60,000 nt of DNA, taken from Membranipora membranacea (Eukaryota > Bryozoa > Gymnolaemata > Cheilostomatida > Membraniporidae). The position numbers were made by a program, and so were the translations under genes. Shown piece by piece: positions 37,801 through 50,704 of this stretch. The notes beneath the pieces were generated by a model that worked only from the letters and a program-made list of their open reading frames with translations, had not been told where the DNA came from and made no database searches. The stretch lies in assembly GCA_914767715.1 (NCBI GenBank), contig OU612066.1, positions 29,178,283 to 29,238,282 on the forward strand, given 5' to 3'. The stretch's first letter is position 1, and each line of letters begins with the position of its first letter.

Positions 37801-40800
37801 ATGAGAGTTACTAGATTTAGGGATATTTTCTCATATCAAGCAACGACTAGCCAGTCAATATTGTCCCCTTACATAATTAGAACGGGTCCGCACCAATGGA
37901 AACCCTGGTATGCGGTTGCAAAGCGGTCATTATTCACCCCGCCACGGATCCGTCGTTGTAAAATCCGTATGTGTGTAGACCAAAAGTCTCTCTACCAGAT
38001 TTGGGCAACTCAATTCACTGTTTAGCTGCAACAGTGCGATTGAATAGCTAACTGGACCCTGCAAAGACTTAAATTCTTCAGTTACCAAAGTTAAGGCTAT
38101 AGCTACTCTGTTGGTGGTTTGATTTGGCCACCATAGCACCTCTGTCCCTCCATGGCCTATATAGTTCACCATCATAGAACATATACCTGGCCTTGTTACT
38201 TTGTCACCTTTTTTTTAAAACAAAAAGAGGGGCTGTGTGACAGGGCTAACATACAATCCTTTGCGATGTTATATCCCTAAATTGCTATGTTTTTTTTTCC
38301 AGCAGAAGGATTGTGGTGATGATATATCTGTGTACGAGCAGCAGCAGCAGCAGCAGCAGAACTCCTGTAAAACTAATCTGTAAGTCCTGTAATGTACTTT
38401 TATCTCCGGGATTCTAAAAAGTATGGCAATGTGTTGCTTAGTATAAACATTGCTGTGACCCTAGCATTTTTGTGAGGGACATTGAAGTGATTGGTGAGTG
38501 CTCTTAGTTTGTACACAGCGGTACTGCCACAGGCCGATCTATGTCTCAGATTGCCCGATGTCAGTTGCTAAGATAACGAGGTTGTTTATATTAATAGAGT
38601 GTCAATTTGCTGCAGTTCTGAGAAACAAGGATAAGGATATCAATTTTTTGCATGGATAGTTTTCATGTAGGCCTATGCGTTCAAAGTTCACTCAGTTAAT
38701 TATGTACTTATAGAAAACTTGGAGGGCCGGAGATATATCAGCCATGGATACACCTTGGTGTGCCTCGAAAGGTTGACGCTGCTTTAGAAGATGTAAGATT
38801 TAGACAGGCCACATCTCATACCTACAGTAGCTGTATTTTGATAGTAGTCCGTCCAATAACCAACTTCAGTTCAATCAACCCTGTAGTTCCTGTCTATTTC
38901 AGCCAGATCTTTATTTTTCTTGAGAATTGGTTATTTTTAACTCCAGATATATCTTAGGGTGAATCTTGGTTGCCTCCAAAACTAGTATTCTAAACTAATG
39001 TGGTATAAATTTTGAAATTTTAATGCTTACTTGATGATTCAGTGAGCTTGATTGAGTTTATTTGGCTGACAGCCATTTCTCCTTTTCCTGGTATATTACC
39101 ATGGATACCTAGCTATGGGATATACATAGTCCCCCCCCCCATGCAATGACTCATATTCTACAGAAAGCTCAATCAAGTCGAAAACACAAAAATAATTGGT
39201 TTATATGTATATAGTAAGCTTGTCCTCTGAATATTCGGTTCATTGCTATGTGTTATGCCCTTGAGATTCTTATTAGAAACCTTATCAGCTGGTAATAAGC
39301 TCTTACTGGCCCTGTGAGTAGGGTTAACGCGCAACAATAAGCTGTTTTTCGTTGATAGCGTCACTATCTTCTTATTTATATACAGATTGCGGTGGGAATG
39401 TGTTTGTTACCATTGCGTGCCACAATGTAACTGTTGAGAGATAATTATTGTACCATTATTTATATTCCATTGTAGTTCTTGAATCACGTGCTGGACAAGT
39501 TTATATATGACTGGTATAGGTAAGGATTCCTTTTATTGATCCTGTCTGAGTCATGTTATAGTAACTATGAGCAGCAGCTGAGAATCTGTTGTTATATATC
39601 CGTTAGCCATATTGTTATATAAATTGTGGAACTGAAATATAGCTTTTATAACATTTCTGCTGTGTGTCAAATCTAAGGGACTGTGATGCCAAACACACAT
39701 ACATAATATGTTCTTCCGCTATGATATGGAACTTCGTATGAACAATGAGCCAGAATTTATCCTTGGCAGCAAGCCCACTTTTATGTGCCTTAGTCTGTTG
39801 TGAGTGAGTTATTATTAAATCCTCCTTTGATTGGTGTGAGTAAGTTGGGAAACAAACCCTCATATATTATGGTATGTTCCGCCCACATTTTATTTTAGTA
39901 CAATTCAATATCTTTTTTTTTTATTATATAATATATAGTGATTTCATTACAGTAAGCTGAGTTCAGATGAGATCTTAGTTGATGAGTTACGTTCAGGAAT
40001 CAGATTTCTTGTCGCTAAAATTCTCAGGAGGGTAAAGCGGGTGAGTGATTTTTTCTTCTCAATTGTTAAAAGACTTTCTCAAATAATTGAACACTCTTAA
40101 GTTTTTATCATTTTCTTTTTCATATAAATATGTCCCCTAGTCTTATCTCAAGGCGTTAGAGAGATAAAGCTATATGTGCCTGGTTTTAAAACAGTCAACA
40201 TTAAAAATGGAATTCATCCTGTTTTATATTTAAATTGCTGGCATTCATTATATAAATAACAAAATGATTAAATACATGTGTTGTACAGAGTGACTCTCCT
40301 GATATAAAGGTCACATATTAATTTAAATCATAATGTCAATAGGTTATTCTCTGCTGTGACAATCCACAGGCAGCAGGCAGCGCCCTGACAACAAGTAAAT
40401 ATTGTGTAGATTTCTATACTTGACCCGTTTGAACCCGTTATGCTTTTCAAGTCCTGTGTAACTGTTCCTCTATTCTTGTTGTAATTGGATTTTTAAAATA
40501 TGCGTATATTGAATTAATAATAAATTTCATGCTTACAGGTAAACATAGCTGAATTTCTATCTAAAGAAATAATACCTACTGTGGTCACACATCTTGTTCA
40601 GCATGTTCATTCTCATAGAAAAGGTAAAAGATACACTACAAATCCAATAATCAATCAATGATTGTCATTTCCCAAATGACATAAAGTTAGGTTTGCCGTG
40701 ATCTGAGTGTTTATTTCATCCCTGAAATAGCACCTATTACCTAGCCATTCTGTGTTGGTGATTTAGTTTGCTAAAAACACTTATCCTGTTTTTGCTTACT

Positions 40801-43800
40801 TAAGCCATGCAGTCAGTATATTTTTTCCCCATACTTACATTCCTTACCTGTTTTATGGTTAGGCACAATTGGCTATCTTTTTAGAATATTTAGTAATCCA
40901 ACACTCCCTGATGTAAGTTTAATATTTTATCTTGATGATATGTGCAAGTTGTCGCTCTAGTACATGGAAGAAAATCTACACATTTCTGGGTGGTTCTGCT
41001 CATATTTAACTCTTCTTCACCCGTTCTGCATGTGAGGCCCCCAAGTTGATGTCGAAGTTTGAGGTTTCAGACTACTAAGTGGTATCAATGATGTTTGTCA
41101 TAATGCATTTGATTACTGTCTGTGGTTTAATCAATAGAAATTATATGTCATAATCTTCATATCAGTTGGTAATGATATCGTATTTGATTATAAATATATA
41201 TACTGCTGCGGCTGTCTTGTAGTTGGGAGACATAACGCTGACAGGATAAAGTTGAGAATAAACCGAGTACATAGAAGTTTATATAATCGTGAGGATGAAC
41301 TGGTATATCTCAAACAGCTAGTCATCAGCTTATCTCCTCATATACTACCTGATAATGTGCAACAATGCAGGTATGTGTAGTTTAGACTCACAGAGTAAGG
41401 ATGTATCCTTACTCTGTGTTAGACTGTTCTGGGTGGAACACATCTCCACCAAAGCAAACAAAGGCTTGCTAAGACAGATGTGGCATCATCAACGCCTTGA
41501 GAGGATGTATGTCGCCCAGGTAGTTGGATAATGAGAGGAAATTGTGTTCTTTATGAACTGGATATGGTATTGTTATGGATTTCATCAGACTAACTGTTCA
41601 GTGAACAATAACCTCGTCAGGGAGTGAGCATCACTTATTAGTCAATGTTGAACAGAGCACTACTGTGTTTTTTTATGGGATAGTAGCAAAATACAGATAA
41701 CATCAGCACAAACAGATAATTATAATATTTTTTGTAATACAGGTTGTTGAAGCTGCTTTTGGAGGAGATTCTCTCAGGTGTGGTTTTGTTTCCAGTGGCG
41801 GATAAAATAGCCGACCCTGACATCATTAATAATCTTATCATAATATTCTGTGATGAGGAGCCGCCGCCAGTCAACCCCGATCCTCCGTCCGAGATTGTCG
41901 AGTTTCTTGCCCACTTTGCCAGTCCGAAGTCTGATACTCAACCTGTAAGTGATCTATGAATAAAATAACCCTTATCATTGTTCTAGACACCTCACATCCC
42001 ATCATATATCCTGGCTTAGTTCTTTGCTCTGTTTATCCTTATTATCCAAATCCGAATTGACAACTTGTAGCTGTCATAGTTTTTTACTAACCTGTATAAT
42101 ATACTATAAATTTAGTCTTATTTGTCATAAATAATTACTCTGTTCACAGAAGAATGAGAAGAGAAACCTAACATGTGTTATCGAATGTCTCTTGTAGATT
42201 TTGAGCCCAGATCTGGGACGAATACTCAACGATCAGATACTGATGGTTAGCTTCATGGAAGTGATGAAAAATAACGGAGGGATAAGATTTCTACAATTCT
42301 TCCTGACTCTAGGTTAGTTTGATTATGAACTCTCTCATCTAAAAATATATACATGTACCTGATTTGGCAACGAAGTCAGCTCTCAGTATTGGCAAAAAAG
42401 GTTATAAAATAGAAGTTATTTTCTCAACAATATAGTTCAGATAACTCCCAATAAATTATCATGTACATCAGGGAGTTTGGGACATCAGCTCAATCTTACC
42501 CATGCTCTGTAAGTAAGTCTTCCCTCCATTAACTGATGTCATAATGTTTCATAGGCACATTTTTTATACAGCAATAAATGAATAGGCTCAAATATTTCCA
42601 AAAATAATGTTAATTGTCACTGTTAAGGAATCATAACAAATATAAAAATGTTTTCAGATCTATGAATTTAGTTGATACATCTTTTCAAAACTATAGATAA
42701 CTTTAAGAAGGAGCTGCTGACTTGTTCTATGAGAGACTCAGAGTTAAGTAGACTTCACATTGATGCATGTGATATGTACAGATTGTTCTGTGATCCCTCA
42801 GCTCATGATCATGTACATATGGGAGAAGATCTGCAACAAGAATTCAGACAGCGTGAGTAGATGGCGGTGGTGATGACCTAGGCATGAACTTTTGGCACTA
42901 TTGAGCACTGCAAAGTTTGCATGGCTAGAGCATCTAGGTTTCTTGCAAAATGTGAAGTTTTAAAGGGCAACCAAGGTTTCAAACAACTTCTCATTGATGG
43001 CCATTGATTAATAGCAGATTGCACCTTCTGCATGGGGAAAAAGACAAAATATAATTCGGATGATTATTTAGCCAGAATTCTTGTGAAACATTTATTCCAT
43101 CAGGTACTCAAACTCAACTAAAAGAGAATACCACATACATAGATTTAAAAATTTTTTAAATCTATGACCACATAGCAGTTTCCTGTTCCTGTTATTATTT
43201 AGCTCTATAATTATTACAGCAAAGTATTGGAACCTCCCCTAAACTGAAGTGTTACCCAGCCTAGAGTCAGCAACTACTTTGAGTTTTGCATCGCGTAATG
43301 CACAAAGCTGATGCTGCCCAGCACATTATCTGCTACCCAATAATGCATTGCTGCGAAACCTTGGTTGCCCTTTAACATCATTGGGAATGCTCCGGGCAAC
43401 TTCATAAGCAGTCGTGTCTGAACTGCTGAAGGTCTATTGGGAAATATTGCAAAGATAATAATTTGATTTATGCAAGAGAGTTATTTAACTATGAGGACAG
43501 GCAATTTTGGATTTCTTTGGAGGGTGTGTCATCTTATGTTTGAATTCACCGCATATTTGTAGCTGATTTAAAAAGGGGTAACGATTTTCATGAAAATTCT
43601 TTTTATTTCTAAATCAGATCACAATGTTTCTTCATTTCACAAATCTATATAAGAACTATACAATTTGCATGTTATCTATGTCACAATCAAACGAGTTGAT
43701 TCTTTGTCAGCTCGATAATGTCTCAAATTTACTTCTACCAGTTTTTATATATTTGTGACCTTCAATGCCTTCCTATAGACACTGAGATAGGGATCTCATT

Positions 43801-46474
43801 TAGATTTTTGCTGCATGCTTTAGTTGATTTACTGATTCGAAGCATGATATGATGAGTTACAACCTTTTAAATTATGATATTATGCTGACTTTTAGTGGCT
43901 GCAGGTGGTCCAGAGGCTGTACGGGGGCTGCAGACGAACGGAGAATTTCTTGCCAGGTAAGTGGAAGTAATATAAAGTGGTAATTCATCAAAATTTTACT
44001 ATGTATGTGAAGTTGGACAACAAAAGCATCAGAATTACCTTCTGCAAACTTGGACATGGACGTGTATATTAATGTGAGATTTGGATTGATCCCACAGTCA
44101 GCTAGACTGAGCTTAAAATTGAAACGGACATCGCTGATTCATTTTTATTTGTTTTGTAGAGCTTACGACTACCTCTACACCCTCATGGATTCCTACTATC
44201 TGCCTATATTTAGACACAGCACACAGGTAAAGCGTTATGAGATATCTTGTGGAAATATATGGTTGTTCGCAGGAGATGAAGTATTTAGGCTACACTGGTA
44301 TTTAAGTTTTCTAGCTGTTCTTGTTGAGGACATTGCTGCCTTGAGACAGTTATAAGGTATTGATGATTTTCCTACAATGATATTCCCCTATAGATCAACA
44401 GCTGCAGTGGTATAACTTGCATATTCATAAATTAATAAAATAAATATATATTATTCTTTCTATTATTTGTAGTATTACACTCATCTATATGGAGGGAAGA
44501 ATGACCGGCCAGATCCTTCACCACTGTAAGATTTTGTATACAATTTAATGAATTAAAAAAATACCATAAATCTTGTTGTGTGGCTGTATTTAGCTCCATG
44601 AGTTACATCTTGAGGAATTATGTCACAATGAGGGTGTGCACAAATTGAAACAACTTTTTGTCACCCATACTCTGAATTATTTACAATTGATGATTATTTG
44701 TGTGTCTGAAGAGCATTTTGTAGCTGAAAAATATCTTTTTAGCGAGTGTTTATGTGTCATTTACATATATACGTAGTTGATAGGTATTTATTTTAATTTA
44801 GTATGTAATTCATATCTGATATTATGTTGATGATTATTGTAGGGGTATAAAGGCAGATCGTCGCAGCTTCAGTCTACCTGCCAAACTAAAGGGCTCATTG
44901 AGAACAAGCGGTTCTAATAAAGATCTACCAGATATCGACAGCTCAGCTTCCAGCACACCTGTAAGTTGATTCACAAGTTAGCTGTAGGTTCACATTCCAT
45001 TTATGATGGTGATACCTCGAAAGCATAAAGAAAACTAATGGATGAACAAAACAAGTTAATCTTGAAGCTGTACTTTGGTACCTGATAATTTGGAGAATGA
45101 CATTTGGAGAATGAGATAACCCCATTTCAGTACTCACTGGCTTGGTGACTACTCAAAACTTAATGCGAGTGAAGTTCTGGAGAAAAATTGGCTGATTTGT
45201 TATATTCTGGTCCTAAGTTTCATATTTTCCTAAATCAGCCTACCTGCTCACACTTGATGATTTTGACAAATATGGAGTTGCGTCACCTAAGGAAAAAGGA
45301 ATGCAACCCAACGTTCCAAATACTCATTTACAAACACTCCCATGTCTTTTGAGATGGTGTTATATTTCTGACATTGTAGGATCGATTGAGTCTTCAAGAT
45401 GAAGATGTTCTGGATGAAACGATAGTACCAGAGCTACACGACCTTTCTCATTGGTCGATTGAGATACCCAGTATTAACATACTGCCTGATAGTCAAGGCA
45501 AACCTTCTTACTCATTCCAAGTTAAAGTCTATGAAAATAGGATCACTCAGGGTGTAATAGGTGAGATTTTGTTTTGATAAGTAACAGTGGTGTTACTAAG
45601 TATCTGTCTTAACTGCTGATTTTTTCAAACTACCTTGGCCTGCATCTGCATTTTTTTATAACTCAAGAAAATTGCGTCGGCCATCTGAGTGGTACCACTA
45701 ACAGCTAGTGCAGAGAGGAGTTGAATTTATACAAGCCACACATATCACTTGACCATTTGCAACAAGTGAGCAGCTGAATGCCATCCTCACCTATCTCCTC
45801 TCTGTCCTGTACGGGTAGTGGGTGCCTGCCGGAGGCCTTACTCTATAAACTTCTCCATCTTATCCTGTCCTTAGCATTCCTCTTCACTGAGGGACCAGCA
45901 TTGGAGATTCTTCCTGACAGTGTGCTTCCATCTATGCTTTGGACGTCTCCCATTTCTCCTTCCTTTGACTCTCATCTGATGCACTCTTTTGATGTCATCT
46001 TTTCTCTCTATATCTCAAACCACTGCTACCTTCTTCTTCTTCTTCTAACCGTGTCTAACACACTCATGATATTTGCTTCTTGCATTTTGCTTTTGTTGGT
46101 ATTGTAACTGAATGCCGTGTTGGCCTGAACTTGCTCAAATTGTATATTATTTTATTAGATGAACCAGACGGGCCGGTAAGGATGAGAACATCAGCCTCTG
46201 TTTATCGCACCTACAACGACTTCTACAGTCTTGAGCAGAAACTTAAACAGTTCCATGGTGATAAAATGTCAGCACAGCTTCCTCCTAAGAAAATTCTCTT
46301 CATATTCACAAACAAAGATCATGAATATTTGGATAGCATCAAGCCCAAGATAGAACAATATCTGGAGGTGAACACCTTATGAGTTTTGTGATACATCGTT
46401 TAGTCTTAAATTATTACTATAACCTTATATTTATACTATACATATATATGTTTGTATATGTTTATATATATTAT

Positions 46475-46510
<36 letters not shown>

Positions 46511-49500
46511 TAATGCCTGTTTGTTTTCAATTTTTCATTCATATCTAGACAGTCTTAGTGATGAGACATAGCAGAAGCTGATAAACTTATTTGTTGGAAA
46601 CCAAAAAGAAAAAAATAAATCTACGTATAATGTTTTATTCAAATCAAAATTGATCCTTTTTCACTCTCACTTTTCAGTTTGTATGGTACTGAAAAGCAAT
46701 CTCTGCTCATAAATAGGCGGTTCAAGTTTAGTCTAGAAATGAAAACAAAATTGAAAAAGTGAAACGTTTCCCTCACTATGACGACTTTATTTGTTTTTAG
46801 ACTGTGTTGGCGATGACAGATCTAAAGAACAGCGAATTACTCCATAATTTTCTAACTGTGGACGACTTCTCAAAGTGCAACACATCAGAAATAAGAATAG
46901 GTAAGATAATAAACTCTCCCTTTTCTATGCTGCCTTGACTATAGATTACTCAAATGGCGAGAGAAAAACACCGAACAGAGGCTTTGAGCTCAGAGAACTG
47001 TTTATTCACTTGATCAAAATATAATTGCTTATTTTCTTCAGATCGAGTGCTCAAATCCGTCCCTGGTAAGTTAGTGAAAGAGAAAGGACAGAATCTCAAG
47101 AGTTTTCTGAAGACATTTCAAAGCTCTACTGTAGCCAGGCCACCCAGACCTGACTTTAGTAAGGTGACACAGGTACATCCAGATACAGAGAATCGTAAGC
47201 TGTCACTCATACGCCGACATGTAAGTATATTAATACATTTGTGTGCAGAAAAACATTATCATTCCCCAACAGATGAAGGTAGTAATTCTCAGCTCAGTAA
47301 ATGTTTACAATTTTAAATCTAAAAATAACTGTCTTAATATTTTTGATCTGAATAAAAGCGGAGAGCCAAACGCAATTAAAACAATTTCTTGTCGCTGGTG
47401 ACTTCTTAAGTGAGGTCTTACATTGGCTTACAAAGATATAAGGGGGCAGTACTCATATAATGTGAGCCAATATATTAGATGGACAACATGGCAAAGCTTT
47501 ACAAAGTTTATTATCGTTCATTCAGCTCCACAATCCTCTCTACGAAAGAAGTCACATACGACAGCCAAGTAATGGTGTAGCTGTGGAACCAAACAACCAC
47601 CTGCTCACAGTGTCTAGTCAATCTCAGGACCACACAAGTAAAAAGAACAAGCTTTCATCCATCACTGATTGTATCAACCGTGTTGGTGAGTAAATTACCA
47701 CAATGTTTTGGTAAGGCTGGCAAAACTGTATCTTCTAGGAAGGAAGCATTTAGCTGCCGGCTTTTCTTGAGTTAAATGCTTCCTTCCTCGCAGATACAGT
47801 TTTGAGTGTCTGGCTAAATACAAACTTGATTGGTTAGCGTGATAATCAGGAATTGAGATTTTAATGACCATCTTCAATATACTACTTGAGGCATCAGTCA
47901 ATACCATTTAATCTTGCTTAATATGTCAATGACAGTCAATTGCAAATGATTTTCACACTTCTTCAGTTATACTTCAGCTGAAGAAGTATTTTCCATTCCA
48001 AAGAGAGTGCATGTGATATTCTGTGCTGTCACTATGGTTGGCTCCTTCCTCGCAGATACAGTTTTGAGTGTCTGGCTAAATACAAACTTGATTGGTTAGC
48101 GTGATAATCAGGAATTGAGATTTTGATGACCATCTTCAATATACTACTTGAGGCATCGGTCAATACCATTTAATCTTGCTTAATAAGTCAAATGACAGTC
48201 AATTGCAACTGATTTTCACACTTCTTCTGTTATACTTTAGCTGAAGAAGTATTTTCCATTCCAAAGAGAGTGCATGTGATATTCTGTGCTGTCACTATGG
48301 TTGGTAAGGAATTGATAGATAAACTAGTCACCTGGTTTATCAGTACAAAACTTGACCAGGTTTCCGAAGAACACAGAATAGAAGCTCTAATCCATCTCCT
48401 AAGAGGTAAACTTTCCACCAATCAGCTGAGAGATTATAGTTTCAGTTGCGCCTAGTTAACCTCGACCAAGTTTGATCAAGTTTTCCTGCATTCCAGTTAC
48501 TCCCCTCCACTGATAAGCCGGCTTATCAGAGGAGATTGGGGCAGGTGGGGGAGGCAACTGGAATGCAGGCAAACTGGATCAAATTTGTTCTACACTTAAC
48601 CGGATATCTATGAACCTGTCAAGGGGCTGAATCATTATTGCGGACAGAGTTTGTCTATCCTTGTTCACATAATATTTCGGTGCACCTAAATCAAGGGAGA
48701 ATATAATTGTAATCAAAATTCTGCCAAAATGAGCTCATATTTTATTAGAACCGCAGCCAAAATTCTGATGGGTGACTTGCTGGGTTTGTCCCAATCAATT
48801 TCAATGCCCACTGTCCTGTGGGAGACTTTCGACATGCCACTATTATACAAAAAACCCTTGTTGAAGATACATCACTCTTTCATCTTTGCGTGTTTGCAGA
48901 CAGCCTATTTTATGATAACGATGCTCCAAGAACAGCACAGGAGAAGGTACAGCGAAAGGAGCAAGCTCTAAAAGATCTACTAAGCTTTTTACCAGGTAAG
49001 ATGTTATATCACTAGGTTTTTATGTTATGCGTTGGGTCTATGAGATCGATAGAGTTTGTGAAAGAAAAACCAAGAATTGCAATTTTCCAGAGTGTCAAAA
49101 AATGTAATAAGTTTAAAGTCGTTGGCTTCATTACTTAAGTTTGTTTCTATACAGGTTTTTGTCGCCTTTCAGATGTATTATGATAAATTGACGCATAGCA
49201 ATTTAAAGCTCTTTTGTATACGTCGTATCAATGGTTTGTAAATGAAAAACCAGAATTGCAATTTTCCGGAGTGCCAGACAAACTCAGGTTTGTAATAAGT
49301 TTGAAGAGTTTAGCCTCATTTCCATGAGATTTTTGCTGCCTTTAGATGAATTATGAAAAATTGATGGATAGCAGTTAAAGGCTCTTTTTTCTCGTTTCAT
49401 TTAAAAGGGATAAAAAGGGATTGTTAATGAGATACAGAATTGCTATTTTGTTGAGTTTTGTAATAAGTTAGAAGAGTTTGGCTTCAGCTCAATGAGGCTT

Positions 49501-50221
49501 TCATCTTCAGACATACTATTATGAAAAATGAATGCATAGCAATTCAGCTGATTGCAAATCCTTTATCGATATTAAATCTCAAAAGCAAGTTAAAATGATT
49601 TTTAATACTAAAAAACATGTTTGAATTTAATTTTCAGATATAATGAGGAAGGTGACGCAGGATAAAGAATCGTTTGATGCGTCTGTTGAGGAATTGTTTG
49701 AGGTTCTGCAGCATGCAAAGCTCAACAAACAGGTAAGATGTTGAGAATGGATGAACTCATCTATGTTTTTCAATCATTTCAGAATTTAGCGTGGGTCAGG
49801 TAACAAATGGGCTGGGTATTTCTCAGCATGATGGAATATGAACGAAGTAATATTAAGTCCATGTTACCTTGACTTTCCTTAGGGAAAGTCACTATTTTGG
49901 AAGATCAAGTCAAGATGAGTTTTGACCATGACCTAACAATTCATTTTCTTAAACATTTTGCAACCATAAAGACACCTTTGATATCTTACTGATATTTGGG
50001 TATCCATCTCCAGTAAAAGTATCTAATGTGCTAATGCTTGCCAGTTTGTCTCTTCATCAGAATGCATGTCCATGAACTTCTGACTGCCTTTCATCGCTAC
50101 CATAGTACACCTTCATACAATTTCTTTTGTATTACAGCTTGTGTTCATGCTCGTGGATAGCATTTTCTCAGAGCTGTTCCCTGAGTTGAAAGAAGGTGAT
50201 GCTTCTTTTTCCAGCATCTAA
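34875..50221 (+). CDS. SNX14: Sorting nexin 14
   Basis: 25 exons, 926 residues (human about 946): 34875-34954, 35658-35732, 37560-37623, 38303-38379, 38714-38792, 39476-39519, 39953-40040, 40539-40623, 41223-41370, 41743-41944, 42198-42312, 42697-42852, 43896-43956, 44160-44226, 44473-44525, 44843-44960, 45380-45560, 46159-46367, 46801-46900, 47042-47220, 47526-47685, 48241-48405, 48900-48995, 49638-49732, 50138-50221. Order: two N-terminal membrane segments (about 10-26 and 30-48); polyQ; PXA (about 100-310, 'EIYQPWIHLGVPRKVDAAL'); RGS (about 315-447, 'GGIRFLQFFLTL'); PX (about 505-667, 'SVYRTYNDFYSLEQKLKQF'); Nexin_C (about 780-926, ending 'DSIFSELFPELKEGDASF'). 'SVPGKLVKEKGQNLKSF' and 'LLLEEILSGVVLFPVADK' are SNX14-specific. 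Known role: ER protein at lipid-droplet and endolysosome contacts. The PX has RTY where PI3P binders have RRY. Confidence 0.95.
35527..35610. repeat. 84-bp near-perfect palindrome in SNX14 intron 1
   Basis: The outer 29 bases (35527-35555 and 35582-35610, arm ending 'CCTTCTGTGGTGGCGGA') are exact reverse complements, and the centre (GGATATTGCAAA / TTTGCGCTATCC) pairs with two mismatches. There is practically no loop. It ends about 47 bases before the acceptor of exon 2. Confidence 0.92.
38339..38359 (+). repeat. (CAG)7 coding repeat, polyglutamine in SNX14
   Basis: Seven uninterrupted CAG codons in SNX14 exon 4, between the membrane segments and the PXA domain ('SVYEQQQQQQQNSC'). Pure CAG without CAA interruption suggests length variation. 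The flanking linker is poorly conserved in the family. Confidence 0.9.
41389..41418. repeat. Perfect 14-bp hairpin at a SNX14 intron start
   Basis: CACAGAGTAAGGAT and ATCCTTACTCTGTG are exact reverse complements around GT. The hairpin begins 18 bases after the donor of exon 41223-41370. Confidence 0.85.
42964..43371. mobile_element. piggyBac-type MITE with TTAA target sites
   Basis: Terminal inverted repeats 'AGGGCAACCAAGGTTTC' (42964-42980) and 'GAAACCTTGGTTGCCCT' (43355-43371) are exact. They are flanked by TTAA at 42960-42963 and 43372-43375, the duplication typical of piggyBac transposition. The 408-bp element has no coding capacity and contains a 29-bp palindrome at 43138-43166. It sits in the SNX14 intron between exons 42697-42852 and 43896-43956. 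Confidence 0.85.
46480..46508. repeat. (AT)n microsatellite
   Basis: Uninterrupted AT dinucleotides in a SNX14 intron, preceded by a degenerate TA-rich stretch from about 46437. Confidence 0.85.
47721..47804. repeat. 32-bp-arm hairpin next to a SNX14 duplication
   Basis: Arms 47721-47752 ('CAAAACTGTATCTTCTAGG' then AAGGAAGCATTTA) and 47773-47804 pair with two mismatches around a 20-base loop. The left border of the tandem duplication at 47781 falls inside the right arm. Confidence 0.88.
47781..48304. repeat. Tandem duplication of about 262 bp covering part of a SNX14 exon
   Basis: The segment starting 'tccttcctcgcagatacag' at 47781 repeats at 48043 with few differences. Each copy ends at 'gtcactatggttgg', inside the coding sequence of exon 48241-48405. 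The event copied intron sequence, the acceptor and the first 64 exon bases. Confidence 0.93.
47978..48041 (+). pseudogene. Truncated duplicate of SNX14 exon 22 (pseudo-exon)
   Basis: Copies the acceptor and the first 64 bases of the real exon 48241-48405 ('EEVFSIPKRVHVIFCAVTM'), then breaks into duplicated intron. No donor follows. Read through from its acceptor, the frame meets a TAG about 60 bases after the breakpoint. If spliced in, it would truncate SNX14 within the Nexin_C region. Confidence 0.85.
48471..48583. repeat. Long imperfect palindrome in a SNX14 intron
   Basis: Outer arms 48471-48498 ('TTTGATCAAGTTTTCCTGCA') and 48556-48583 pair with two mismatches. The centre holds the perfect 20-bp palindrome 'CTGATAAGCCGGCTTATCAG' (48510-48529), with CCCCTCC/GGGG pairing between. 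Confidence 0.85.
49061..49560. repeat. Three diverged copies of a unit of about 180 bp in a SNX14 intron
   Basis: Segments starting near 49061, 49236 and 49422 share 'agaattgcaattttcc', 'gtaataagtt', 'gaagagtttggcttca', 'ttatgaaaaattgat' and 'gcatagcaatt' in the same order. They are an old tandem triplication with no coding content. Confidence 0.75.
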
Positions 50222-50698
50222 AACAAACATTGATTCAATGAGGCGTTTGACAGCTTTGTCCCATCGGTGTGACTTGACTCCCGGCTGACACTAGATGCTT
50301 AGAAGTCAATATGGACCACACAACGTACACACTCATCATAAGGGAATCAGCAGCTAATAATTCTCAGCCCTGCAGTCCTAAAACTAAGTCCTGGTGTATA
50401 TTTCCAGTTGCCAAATAATGTAGTCTATGCATCCATACATTCAATCCATGATAGATTTGTTTCATTCTTGTTCCGCTTTCCACAAGGTGAGACTTTGTGA
50501 GGCTAAATTTGTTTCAAAATTCATTTCAATGAGATGTTATGCAGCGAAAGACCAGGGGCCTTTGACCCTATTTTGGGTTAATGTTGTATCACTTCTTTTT
50601 GCCGGGCATTTTGATATTTTTCCTAAGAAGAAATGATGAAAAAGACTGGCATGATTAAAATGTATTTATTTTTTTATTTATTGAGAATGACTGTCGTT

Positions 50699-50704
50699 AA
50701 TAAA
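50699..50704 (+). promoter_or_regulatory. Polyadenylation signal of SNX14
   Basis: AATAAA about 480 bases after the SNX14 stop codon; likely the 3' end of its transcript. Confidence 0.5.

Noticed and set aside
45778-46107. 109-codon open frame, hydrophobic and Leu/Ser-rich
   Set aside because: It lies in a SNX14 intron, is caused by pyrimidine-rich sequence (CTT runs), and has no splice or family support.
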